In this document: positions 42,029 through 48,386 of the stretch, one piece after another
Numbering within the stretch: position 1 is the stretch's first letter
Layout of the letters: each line of letters begins with the position of its first letter
Source: an uncultured Prevotellaceae bacterium
GTDB taxonomy: Bacteria > Bacteroidota > Bacteroidia > Bacteroidales > Bacteroidaceae
Assembly: GCA_902785945.1 (NCBI GenBank)
Contig: CADAAR010000024.1
Coordinates: 1-48,996 of the forward strand
Reading direction: 5' to 3'
Length of the DNA stretch: 48,996 bases
Notes under the pieces: generated by a model
Told to the model about the DNA's origin: nothing
The model's database searches: none
What the model saw: the letters and a program-made list of their open reading frames with translations, nothing else
Position numbers and translations under genes: made by a program

Positions 42029-42910
42029 TTACGCATTCGGATCGTAGTCGTCATCTTCGCCTTCACCGGTGTTGATGATCAGGGTTGAGGCCTGGCCAGG
42101 CATGGCAAAGCTGCCGGTGTAGACACCACCGTCCTCGGTGAGCTCGATCTCAGAGCCGTTGATGGTCGCCGTCGGCACCTGACCCTCAGCCGGGGTGATG
42201 CTGATTGCCACCTCATCGTCCTCACTCAGGCTTGAGCCCGATGAAACGGCATTGCCGTTGATGGTGACGTTGGCGGAGCCCGTACCCGTCTTCGAGATGG
42301 TCAGGGCAAAGCCTGTCGACTGATTCTGGCTGTCGCCACCCTGCTGACTCTGACCAGAGTTTCCGGAGTTACCAGAATTCTCGGAGTTCTGCGAACTACC
42401 ATTGCCACTTCCTGAGCCATTGCCCTCGGTTTCTGACCCTTCCGGCTCCGCGTTCATAGAGTTGTCGTGGGTCTCTTCGAAGACCACGTCCTTCAGCAGT
42501 GTGATGGCATTCACGTACTTCTGCTTGACGCTGCCGTCGGGCTTCTTCTCCTGACCCACCACGACGCGCTCCGTTTCAGGCTGGAACAGCACGCGGCGCG
42601 TGGTGATCGTGGCCGAGGTGCAGTCCTCGATCCTGGCAACGCCGATCGACGAGAAGCCCACCTTCATGATACCGATACCGTCGAGCTTCACCTTCTGACC
42701 CAGTTCGAAGTAGTGCTTCATGGCAGCGCCCAGCTCGTCGAGCACGGCCTTGATGTCCGACTTCTTCACCGAGGCCTGCTGCTGGATGAAGTCCGCCAGC
42801 TCCTCCGTACCGATGAAATGATTGTCATACACGGCAGTCGCATAGTACTTGCCGTAGCTCTTCGCATTGTGCGAATTCTTGTTCTGTGATTTAATGTACT
42901 TCTGACTCAT
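42029..42910 (-). CDS. HU-HIG family DNA-binding protein with Ig-like C-terminal domain (copy 2)
   Basis: The 293-residue protein has an N-terminal HU/IHF-like domain (about 22-145; FIGTEELADFIQQQASVKKS, KLDGIGIMKVGFSSIG, TTRRVLFQPE), a Ser/Gly/Asn/Gln-rich linker (about 155-200), a beta-rich domain (about 202-283) and the acidic tail EGEDDDYDPNA. The last 90 residues are about 88 percent identical to copy 1 at 4413-5249, while the HU domains differ strongly. The codons of the shared part differ at many silent sites, so the similarity is maintained by selection and is not a fresh copy. The leader (about 220 nt) holds phased 22-bp repeats and the promoter is covered by a 14-bp dyad. Confidence 0.88.
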   Translation of the reverse strand: MSQKYIKSQNKNSHNAKSYGKYYATAVYDNHFIGTEELADFIQQQASVKKSDIKAVLDELGAAMKHYFELGQKVKLDGIGIMKVGFSSIGVARIEDCTSATITTRRVLFQPETERVVVGQEKKPDGSVKQKYVNAITLLKDVVFEETHDNSMNAEPEGSETEGNGSGSGNGSSQNSENSGNSGNSGQSQQGGDSQNQSTGFALTISKTGTGSANVTINGNAVSSGSSLSEDDEVAISITPAEGQVPTATINGSEIELTEDGGVYTGSFAMPGQASTLIINTGEGEDDDYDPNA

Positions 42911-42915
42911 TTTTT

Positions 42916-42951
42916 AATTTGACAATTATACAATTTACCATTTACAATTTT
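42916..42951 (-). repeat. AATTGT/AAATGGT repeat in the HU-HIG leader
   Basis: On the minus strand this stretch reads as AAATTGTAAATGGTAAATTG and continues TATAATTGTC, related to the 15-bp tandem repeats at 21718-21747. Confidence 0.7.
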
Positions 42952-42990
42952 GGGCAGCCGAGGCAAAAAGGAGAGGTCAACTACGCGTCG

Positions 42991-43094
42991 TTCAGATAGT
43001 CTCTTCGTGCTATCCGGATAGTCTCTATGACGTGTTCAGATAATCCCTACAGGGGTATGGAAATAGTCTGAATGAGTCGTCCGAGATATCTGAA
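42991..43094 (-). repeat. Five TTCAGA-type motifs phased at 22 bp
   Basis: TTCAGATAGTC (42991), TCCGGATAGTC (43013) and TTCAGATAATC (43035) start exactly 22 bp apart on the plus strand. Two more copies in the opposite orientation (GTCTGAA ending 43072 and ATCTGAA ending 43094) are also 22 bp apart. The array lies within the transcribed leader of the HU-HIG gene. It looks like a set of protein-binding sites on one face of the DNA. Confidence 0.75.
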
Positions 43095-43139
43095 CAAACC
43101 GTGGAAGACAGCCCTTCGGTTCGTCTTGCTTACCAGATA

Positions 43140-43147
43140 CAAAGATA
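43140..43147 (-). promoter_or_regulatory. -7 element of HU-HIG copy 2
   Basis: TATCTTTG followed by TATC on the minus strand. The dyad at 43149-43189 begins one base upstream and covers the -33 region, where no TTTG is found. Confidence 0.7.
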
Positions 43148-43148
43148 C

Positions 43149-43189
43149 GAGTAAACGGAAGGTCACTTTCCGTTTCCTTCCGTTTACTC
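43149..43189. promoter_or_regulatory. 14-bp perfect dyad over the HU-HIG promoter (putative operator)
   Basis: GAGTAAACGGAAGG (43149-43162) and CCTTCCGTTTACTC (43176-43189) are perfect inverted repeats with a 13-nt spacer that itself contains TTCCGTTT. Occupation would block RNA polymerase. The HTH protein encoded next door at 43224-43418 is a candidate binder. Confidence 0.7.
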
Positions 43190-43223
43190 CCGTTTCCTCC
43201 ACATTCTTCCCGTTATTCCCGAT

Positions 43224-43418
43224 TTACACGTTAGCATCCTCTAAATCGATGCAGAATTTCTCGGTGATGAAGCGGACGATATGTGGAGGCAGTACTTTCA
43301 TGTGGGGCTGCATGCCCATTGCCTCCAGTTCTTTCTGGAACGGCTCGCACCAAGTCATCAGCGTCTTCGTCGTGACCCCTGCGATTTCTGCCAGCTGTTG
43401 TTTCGACATTGCTTTCAT
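43224..43418 (-). CDS. Small HTH protein (DUF4248-like)
   Basis: The 64-residue product starts MKAMSKQQLAEIAGVTTKTL and continues with MTWCEPFQKELEAMGM and PPHIVRFITEKF. The first half has the spacing of a helix-turn-helix (QLAEIAGVTTKTLMTW). Proteins of this size and pattern (DUF4248 and relatives) regularly stand between VapE-type and HU-type genes in Bacteroidetes. A good ribosome-binding site (AAAGGAG) precedes the ATG. Role as a regulator of the cassette is inferred. The purine-rich stretch at 43420-43460 upstream has AGTAAAGGAG repeats. Confidence 0.75.
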   Translation of the reverse strand: MKAMSKQQLAEIAGVTTKTLMTWCEPFQKELEAMGMQPHMKVLPPHIVRFITEKFCIDLEDANV

Positions 43419-43464
43419 ATCTACTTTTCTCCTTTACTTCTTACTCCTTTACTCCTACTCTCCT

Positions 43465-43579
43465 TACACAGATACACAGATGTAACAGATAAATGTATAA
43501 AGTCTTCGCGTACCGCGTAGGCGCGGGCGCGGTACGCGAGGGATGTTAGAAAGTATCTGTGTCATCTGTGATCTGTGTA
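43465..43579. repeat. Nested inverted repeats between the vapE and HTH genes
   Basis: Outer arms: a 27-bp stretch at 43465-43491 (TACACAGATACACAGATGTA then ACAGATA) and its near-perfect inverse at 43554-43579. Inner arms: a perfect 12-bp stem TCGCGTACCGCG (43506-43517) / CGCGGTACGCGA (43528-43539) with a 10-nt loop. The right outer arm encodes the last codons of vapE. The inner hairpin may also slow or end transcription after vapE. Confidence 0.75.
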
Positions 43580-44940
43580 TCACTTTTAGCGGCCTCGTAG
43601 GCCAGCGAACGGGCACGGGTACGACGCTCCTCGTCAGGACGGCGCACGACGTAGAACCCGCGGCAACGGTTCTCAGTGCCGTCCCTGAAACCGAGTTTCT
43701 TAAAGGCACGACCCAGGGCCACGGTACTCACATTCATGCCGGGACTGCTCACAATCTGCTTGGCGATGGCCGTCGGCATGAACTCACCCGTATCGGCACC
43801 TATCGGATGACGGAAGTAATAGTCCACCAGCTCCAGTTCGTCCTTCGGCGTTTCAAACTGGCTGTTGTGCTCCGACAGCTGCCTGATCTCCTTCGGTGAG
43901 AACCAGTACTCAAAGCCCTCTTGGTAGAGCGTATACGCCTGACTGTAGATGCCCTCGTAGTTGAAGGGATGGTCGCGTGGCGATTCGATCTGTTCCACCT
44001 CGAATGGCAGCCAGCGGCGCGTACCCGTCGTATCGCTGAGGAACTGCACGTTATTACCCGTGCCGCAGAACGAGGCGATATGCTTGCGGTGGTCGGCAAA
44101 CGAGGCGTAGGGTGCGCGTTCGTCGACCGACGGCATCGTCACCGCCGACTTCAGTTGGTTCAGGTCGCGCGACGACATCGTATCCAGCTCCTCGTAGCAC
44201 ACCAGTCCGTACTGTGCCAACACCAGCAGATCGTCCTTCGTCATACGGCCGGCATTGGTCTTCGTATAGAAATATCTTCTCAATTCCGGCGGCAGGACAT
44301 AGTTGAACCAGGTGGTTTTGTAAATGCCCTGCTCTCCGATGAAGATCAGGATGACGTGGTTCACCTCGCGCTCATCCACCCATCCTGCCACCATCGCAAC
44401 CAGCCATTTCCTGAGGTATTCGGCAAAGCGCATCTGTTCCTCCACGCCGCCCTTGACCGAGACCGACAGCGACATCTCCAGGATATAGTCGTTCTTGTGG
44501 TCCCACGGTGGCAGGTGCTCCAGATAGAAACAGAACGGGTGAAAGTCGGGGAAGCTGTCTGAGTTGATCACCTTCTTCATGTGGTCGAAGATCACGGGTT
44601 TCTCCTTCGCCATCTTTTTCCACAACGTGTTCAGCTTCCAGTCGTTCATCGGCTCCCACTTCTCGGTGCCGTCGCTCTCGTAGCTCGACGGTTCCCGCCA
44701 CTCCGTCCGCAGGGTGACAACGTTCCGCCGCAGGTAGATGTGGTTGTTGAGGAAGTCCTCTATCTCTTCCGGCGAGGCATACTTCTCCTGCCACGGTTTC
44801 TTGTGCTCCTTCTCACTCTCTTCTGCGGCTTTCTTGACCTTCGGTCGAGTCTCCTCACGCTCGGCCATTTCAAGCGAACTTGATGGCTCTCGCTTAATCG
44901 GAGCCTTCTTTCGTTTCTTCTTAGGCTTTTCTTCTTCCAT
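43546..44940 (-). CDS. VapE family (P4-type) ATPase
   Basis: The 464-residue protein has a basic N-terminus (KPKKKRKKAPIKRE) and then a VapE/D5-like ATPase: Walker-A-like IGEQGIYKTTWF (near 200-210), the acidic Walker B YGLVCYEELDTM, and SFCGTGNNVQFLSDTTGTRRWLPF of sensor type. It corresponds to the helicase part of virulence-associated E proteins from phages and satellites; the N-terminal VirE-N/primase part found in many Bacteroidetes VapE proteins (700-800 residues) is absent. It may act on replication of a mobile element or on incoming DNA; this is not shown. It has its own promoter and starts the module that runs through HTH, HU-HIG, smalltalk and amidase genes. Confidence 0.88.
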   Translation of the reverse strand: MEEEKPKKKRKKAPIKREPSSSLEMAEREETRPKVKKAAEESEKEHKKPWQEKYASPEEIEDFLNNHIYLRRNVVTLRTEWREPSSYESDGTEKWEPMNDWKLNTLWKKMAKEKPVIFDHMKKVINSDSFPDFHPFCFYLEHLPPWDHKNDYILEMSLSVSVKGGVEEQMRFAEYLRKWLVAMVAGWVDEREVNHVILIFIGEQGIYKTTWFNYVLPPELRRYFYTKTNAGRMTKDDLLVLAQYGLVCYEELDTMSSRDLNQLKSAVTMPSVDERAPYASFADHRKHIASFCGTGNNVQFLSDTTGTRRWLPFEVEQIESPRDHPFNYEGIYSQAYTLYQEGFEYWFSPKEIRQLSEHNSQFETPKDELELVDYYFRHPIGADTGEFMPTAIAKQIVSSPGMNVSTVALGRAFKKLGFRDGTENRCRGFYVVRRPDEERRTRARSLAYEAAKSDTQITDDTDTF

Positions 44941-44965
44941 AACGATAAAGATTATATCTCGGCGG

Positions 44966-44973
44966 CAAAGATA
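44966..44973 (-). promoter_or_regulatory. -7 element of vapE
   Basis: TATCTTTG followed by CCGC on the minus strand, about 26 nt before the ATG. Confidence 0.65.
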
Positions 44974-44991
44974 CGAAAAAGAAAAAACACT

Positions 44992-45024
44992 TACCCCCTA
45001 CAATGTACGGATATGTAGGGGGTA
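44992..45024 (-). terminator. Terminator of the DUF234-type ATPase gene (or operator of vapE)
   Basis: TACCCCCTACA / TGTAGGGGGTA is a perfect 11-bp stem with an 11-nt loop. On the minus strand it is followed by AAGTGTTTTTTCTTTTT, so it most likely ends the ATPase transcript; its place just upstream of the vapE promoter allows an operator role as well. Confidence 0.7.
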
Positions 45025-45054
45025 TAACGTGGTAGGGAAGAACGTTCTATTTTC

Positions 45055-46482
45055 TTATATCTCAAATAGTTCGTCCAGTCTGACTTGACTCTGAATCATC
45101 TCTGAATATTTACCTTGTGCTACACCTTCTGTGGTAATCATCGTAATCCAGGGAGTATGACGAAGTCCTGTCTCTTGTATAAATGCATTCTTACGCTTAC
45201 TGATTTTGTCGTACTCCTCCTTATTCAGATTATATTCATCCTGACTGTATTTAACCTCACAGATGTTAACAACCTTGTCCGCCCGTTCTATGATGATGTC
45301 TATTTGTGCTGCAGGGGTTGTCATTTTGCTTCGCCACGAATAGCTAAGCGTAGAGATGGTATCGATATGCAGGGCATGTTTGATTTGTGGGATATGAGCC
45401 ATACAAACCCGTTCGTATGTAAGTCCCATCCACGAATTGATTTCCGGGGTATTGATATGGTGCGCCCAGTATTGCAATTCAACCTCAGCCTTATCTATAA
45501 AGGCCATATAAAACAGACTGAAGAAGTCGCATACCTGATAAATGGAATCTTTTCGTTTTATGTTCTTCTCACGGACTACATTCTTACGTATGAGGTCACA
45601 AAACACAAGATCCTCTAATTGTTTTCCCAAGTGTCCGTTGTTGGCACACTTCAGTTCTTTGGCAATTTCCTCTCGAGTCAGCCCTTTTCGACTTTTACTC
45701 AAAGCCTTGATGATATCAATGTATCTATCCGGATTCTTATATAAAGTATTAAACAGTCGGCGGAACTCACGGCGCATCTGCATATCCTGACTAAAGAACA
45801 AGCGGTCTATATTCTGCACAAGACTCTCCTCACGGTCTAACAGACTAAGATAATATGGAATACCGCCAAAAATCATATATGCCTGTAGTATGATTTGGCG
45901 ATTCCAGATGAAACGCTGGCTTTCAAGATAACTTTCGGTTTCCTTGAGTGTAAATGGATGAATCGGCATTTCAACCGTAATCCGGTCATGAAGTCCTCCC
46001 TTACTATCGATGACATTGGTTATCATCCAACTGGTGGCACTGCCACAGATTATAAAGACAATGTTATCGAACTGGCTGGCCCAATTATTCCAGAAATATC
46101 CTACGGCACTGGCCACATTCGAGCCCTCTGCATCCATTGCCGGCAGTTCATCGATAAAGATGATGCAACGCTCGCCACTGTTCATTTTCAGCTTCAATGC
46201 ATTTTTCAGCATGATAAAGGCCGACATCCAATCTTTCGGCATCTCGGAAATACCATAACCGTAATCGCTCATCGCATCGGCAAATGCAGTAAACTGGTCT
46301 TTCAACGTGCCTTCGATAACTCCTGTCATCTTGAATGCAAACTGATTCCGGAACATCTGATTTATCAAGAACGTCTTGCCTACGCGCCTACGCCCATATA
46401 GAGCAACAAACTCAGAACGAGGACTGTCTACAGCTATCGTCAGTCTTTTAATCTCCGCTTCTCTTCCAATAATAGTTTCCAT
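45055..46482 (-). CDS. AAA ATPase with C-terminal DUF234-type nuclease-like domain
   Basis: The 475-residue protein begins METIIGREAEIKRLTIAVDS and has Walker A ALYGRRRVGKTFLINQ, Walker B CIIFIDELPAMDA and sensor FIICGSATSWM of the ATPase_2 family (STAND-related). A winged helix follows (ALSKSRKGLTREEIAKEL), then a C-terminal part with AAQIDIIIERADKVVNICEVKYS, the D...E-x-K pattern of PD-(D/E)XK-type nucleases (DUF234). Such genes occur in many copies in Prevotella genomes; their role is unknown. The start at 46482 follows the promoter; the upstream extension of the frame overlaps the promoter and is not used. Confidence 0.88.
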   Translation of the reverse strand: METIIGREAEIKRLTIAVDSPRSEFVALYGRRRVGKTFLINQMFRNQFAFKMTGVIEGTLKDQFTAFADAMSDYGYGISEMPKDWMSAFIMLKNALKLKMNSGERCIIFIDELPAMDAEGSNVASAVGYFWNNWASQFDNIVFIICGSATSWMITNVIDSKGGLHDRITVEMPIHPFTLKETESYLESQRFIWNRQIILQAYMIFGGIPYYLSLLDREESLVQNIDRLFFSQDMQMRREFRRLFNTLYKNPDRYIDIIKALSKSRKGLTREEIAKELKCANNGHLGKQLEDLVFCDLIRKNVVREKNIKRKDSIYQVCDFFSLFYMAFIDKAEVELQYWAHHINTPEINSWMGLTYERVCMAHIPQIKHALHIDTISTLSYSWRSKMTTPAAQIDIIIERADKVVNICEVKYSQDEYNLNKEEYDKISKRKNAFIQETGLRHTPWITMITTEGVAQGKYSEMIQSQVRLDELFEI

Positions 46483-46507
46483 TACAACACACTTATTTAA
46501 CACCCGG

Positions 46508-46515
46508 CAAAGATA
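46508..46515 (-). promoter_or_regulatory. -7 element of the DUF234-type ATPase gene
   Basis: TATCTTTG followed by CCGG on the minus strand, about 26 nt before the ATG at 46482. The palindromes at 46541-46636 lie directly upstream. Confidence 0.7.
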
Positions 46516-46540
46516 CAATAATTCTTTGATACCAACAAGC

Positions 46541-46636
46541 ATTTTGGGCGAAATCTAACTATTTTGCGATAGATTTCGCCCAAAATAGAGTAAATTCGGG
46601 CGAAATCTATTCATTTTCTCACAGATTTCGCCCGAA
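46541..46636. repeat. Two tandem palindromes sharing GGGCGAAATCT
   Basis: First: a perfect 17-bp stem ATTTTGGGCGAAATCTA (46541-46557) / inverse (46570-46586), 12-nt loop. Second: a perfect 14-bp stem TTCGGGCGAAATCT (46595-46608) / inverse (46623-46636), 14-nt loop. All four arms share GGGCGAAATCT. They fill the space between the unknown gene at 46643 and the ATPase promoter; they may end the first transcript or bind a regulator. Confidence 0.9.
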
Positions 46637-46642
46637 GAAATG

Positions 46643-47149
46643 TTATTCGAACAGTTCTTTCAGCTTATCAAGAAACAGATAGGTTTGATCCTGATTCATG
46701 GCATCGTAATAATCGCGATACATATTCCTTCGATCCCATAACACCTCGAAGGTCTTCCATTTATCTTTGATTTCCAACTTCTTTGCCATATAGTGAGCCA
46801 ACAGTGCCGCCTGCGTCCGCGAGAGCAGGGGCTGGTAGTGCTCATCCACGTAGCCCGCCTGCTGCGCCTTCCGCCATAACGCCATCGCGCCATCGGTAGC
46901 GAGCACTTCAGGCAAGTTACTCGTTCCTTTCTCCGTTCCCTTGGGAGAGTCGGGTTGGACCTTCCCAATGTTTATCTGGGTATCCACATACTGGCTGCCT
47001 GGAGCATAGATGAACACGGGGCTGCCTTGGTGTTTTTTGTCTTTCCGGTGCAGTTGTTCCAGCAGTTCGTTCAACACCTTTAAGACATCGGCGGGCAGCA
47101 TGTCACCGCGCCCTCCCAGAAAGTCTGGGACTTCTTCATTGTGATTCAT
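46643..47149 (-). CDS. Protein of unknown function (168 residues)
   Basis: The product starts MNHNEEVPDFLGGRGDMLPA; the frame from a GTG at 47155 is also open. The first half is predicted helical (ADVLKVLNELLEQLHRKDKK) followed by a short strand region (SPVFIYAPGSQYVDTQ). The second half has LLSRTQAALLAHYMAKKLEI, KDKWKTFEVLWDRRN and YLFLDKLKELF, a helical pattern I recall in uncharacterised Bacteroidetes proteins near mobile or VapE-type genes. No domain can be named. The predicted promoter is far upstream (47387-47418), giving a leader of about 230 nt. Confidence 0.65.
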   Translation of the reverse strand: MNHNEEVPDFLGGRGDMLPADVLKVLNELLEQLHRKDKKHQGSPVFIYAPGSQYVDTQINIGKVQPDSPKGTEKGTSNLPEVLATDGAMALWRKAQQAGYVDEHYQPLLSRTQAALLAHYMAKKLEIKDKWKTFEVLWDRRNMYRDYYDAMNQDQTYLFLDKLKELFE

Positions 47150-47386
47150 TTTCACGTTTTTCTCAATAATTAAACAATAAGATTATTTTGGAGAAAAACG
47201 GAGAACGTGGGTTAATTGGATTTCTCGATATACTTTCTCGGGCCCGCATTGCCTATCCTCAGTATATAGATACGGCCAATGCCCACGTTTCCGTTGTGGA
47301 TACGTGAGCAGGCAGCCGTCTTTCAGAGGATATTTTTGAATTGCGGTTCGAGAATATCAAGAAAGCTGTCGGATGCTCTCGGGCGA

Positions 47387-47418
47387 CAAAGTTACTCCAT
47401 TTCTTTGAAACGCCCAAA
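47387..47418 (-). promoter_or_regulatory. Promoter of the unknown gene at 46643-47149
   Basis: On the minus strand TTTG (47415-47418), 20 nt and TAACTTTG (47387-47394). Confidence 0.5.
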
Positions 47419-47496
47419 TGTTTTGCTATTTATTTAAGGACTCATACTTCTTTTCTCGTTTAAAAGGTTGCACTTCATGTTATTTTATGCGAATTC

Positions 47497-47527
47497 TTTG
47501 TTTATTCGATTTTTCTTTGTATCTTTG
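47497..47527 (+). promoter_or_regulatory. Promoter of the VapBC-like pair
   Basis: TTTG (47497-47500), 19 nt and TATCTTTG (47520-47527), with a leader of about 100 nt. Confidence 0.8.
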
Positions 47528-47632
47528 CAGCCGAAGAAGGATGCGAGAACGGGCTACGCCTCGGCAATTCAAGTGTACTTGATTGCTCTCGCTTGCACCG
47601 TCCTTGCCCCCGAGAACAAAAAGATTACGATT

Positions 47633-47869
47633 ATGACAGCAATAGAGTTACGTGCGGAATTGTTCCGTGAGATGAGTCCGCTTCTTGACAATGAGTCGGC
47701 AATGACAAAGATGCTGGCTTTTGTGAAGTCGTTGGTTCCAGCGAAAAAGGCTAAGACGGAATCAGATTGGGCTAACCGTTTTGCCGGTGCTTGGAAAGAT
47801 AGCCGTTCAGCAGAAGAAATAATCAGTGATATTCGCGAAAGTAGAACAGCTTTTCCGCGACAACCATGA
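47633..47869 (+). CDS. VapB-like antitoxin with altered C-terminus
   Basis: The 78-residue protein starts MTAIELRAELFREMSPLLDN and ends with the toxin-binding type segment GAWKDSRSAEEIISDIRESR, the usual C-terminal part of antitoxins paired with PIN toxins in Bacteroidetes. The last residues TAFPRQP do not fit the family, which ends NREIEL-like. The frame runs into that of the toxin through an apparent deletion, so the true end is lost. The promoter and leader are intact. Longer frames from 47468 overlap the promoter and are not used. Confidence 0.75.
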   Translation: MTAIELRAELFREMSPLLDNESAMTKMLAFVKSLVPAKKAKTESDWANRFAGAWKDSRSAEEIISDIRESRTAFPRQP

Positions 47870-48209
47870 TGTGGCTCAACGGTTGAACAAGATAGGTCGT
47901 GAGCGGTGTTTCATCTGTGACGTAGTGCTGGCCGAATTGCGCTACGGTGCTTACAAGAGTAATCGTACGGAGGAAAATCTGAAGTTGATAGATGATTTCG
48001 TAAATGAAGTAAAGGTACTGCCTTTTGCCGACAGTATCGATGTTTATGCCCAAGAGAAGTTGCGCCTGAAGGATAGTGGAAAACCCATTGAGGATTTCGA
48101 CCTTCTCATAGGCTGTGCTGCAAAAGCTGCAGGTCTGACGGTTGTCACTCACAATGTAAAGCACTTTAGTCATATCGAGGATCTTGATATAGAGGACTGG
48201 GTAAAATGA
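47826..48209 (+). pseudogene. VapC-like PIN toxin, N-terminally truncated
   Basis: The frame encodes a PIN-domain RNase from LFRDNHDVAQRLNKIGRERC onward, with the middle Glu (VLAELRYG) and DFDLLIGCAAKAAG. The normal start, a strand with the first catalytic Asp (LLDTN), is missing and replaced by about 9 residues read out of the antitoxin gene (MIFAKVEQ). The late motif reads THNVKHF where TDN is usual. The toxin is therefore probably inactive. The lesion fits a deletion of some tens of bases joining the two genes. Length 127 against about 135-140 in the family. Confidence 0.75.
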
Positions 48210-48253
48210 GTTAATCTGTTCTCTATAACTAAATACCAACACTATCCCTTTCC

Positions 48254-48276
48254 CCCTCACCGGCGAGAGGGATTTT
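48254..48276 (+). terminator. Terminator of the VapBC-like pair
   Basis: CCCTC / GAGGG with a short GC loop (ACCGGCGA) followed by ATTTTT. Confidence 0.65.
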
Positions 48277-48386
48277 TCGTTTTGGCGATATGGTGTCAGA
48301 TGTTTCATTTCTTGATTTTACCTATCTTCTCCAGGAATTTAACTAATACGTCCCACATCTCTGCATTCTTTTCATAATTATCCTTT

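Larger units (their letters stand above)
42911..43223. other. 313-bp leader and promoter region of HU-HIG copy 2
   Basis: No gene is visible. From right to left it holds a 14-bp dyad (43149-43189), the -7 box (43140-43147), the phased repeats (42991-43094) and the AATTGT repeat (42916-42951). Confidence 0.8.
47150..47632. other. 483-bp divergent intergenic region
   Basis: Contains the long leader of the minus-strand unknown gene (47150 to about 47380), with a perfect 10-bp inverted repeat CGTTTTTCTC (47155-47164) / GAGAAAAACG (47191-47200); its promoter; the promoter of the toxin-antitoxin pair; and a structured leader (47540-47620) with the dyad AATTCAAG / CTTGATT. No gene is visible. Confidence 0.6.

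Noticed and set aside
43441-43590. CRISPR array at the ACACAGAT repeats
   Set aside because: The units are 8-9 bp with no regular spacers; the structure is an inverted repeat rather than repeat-spacer units.
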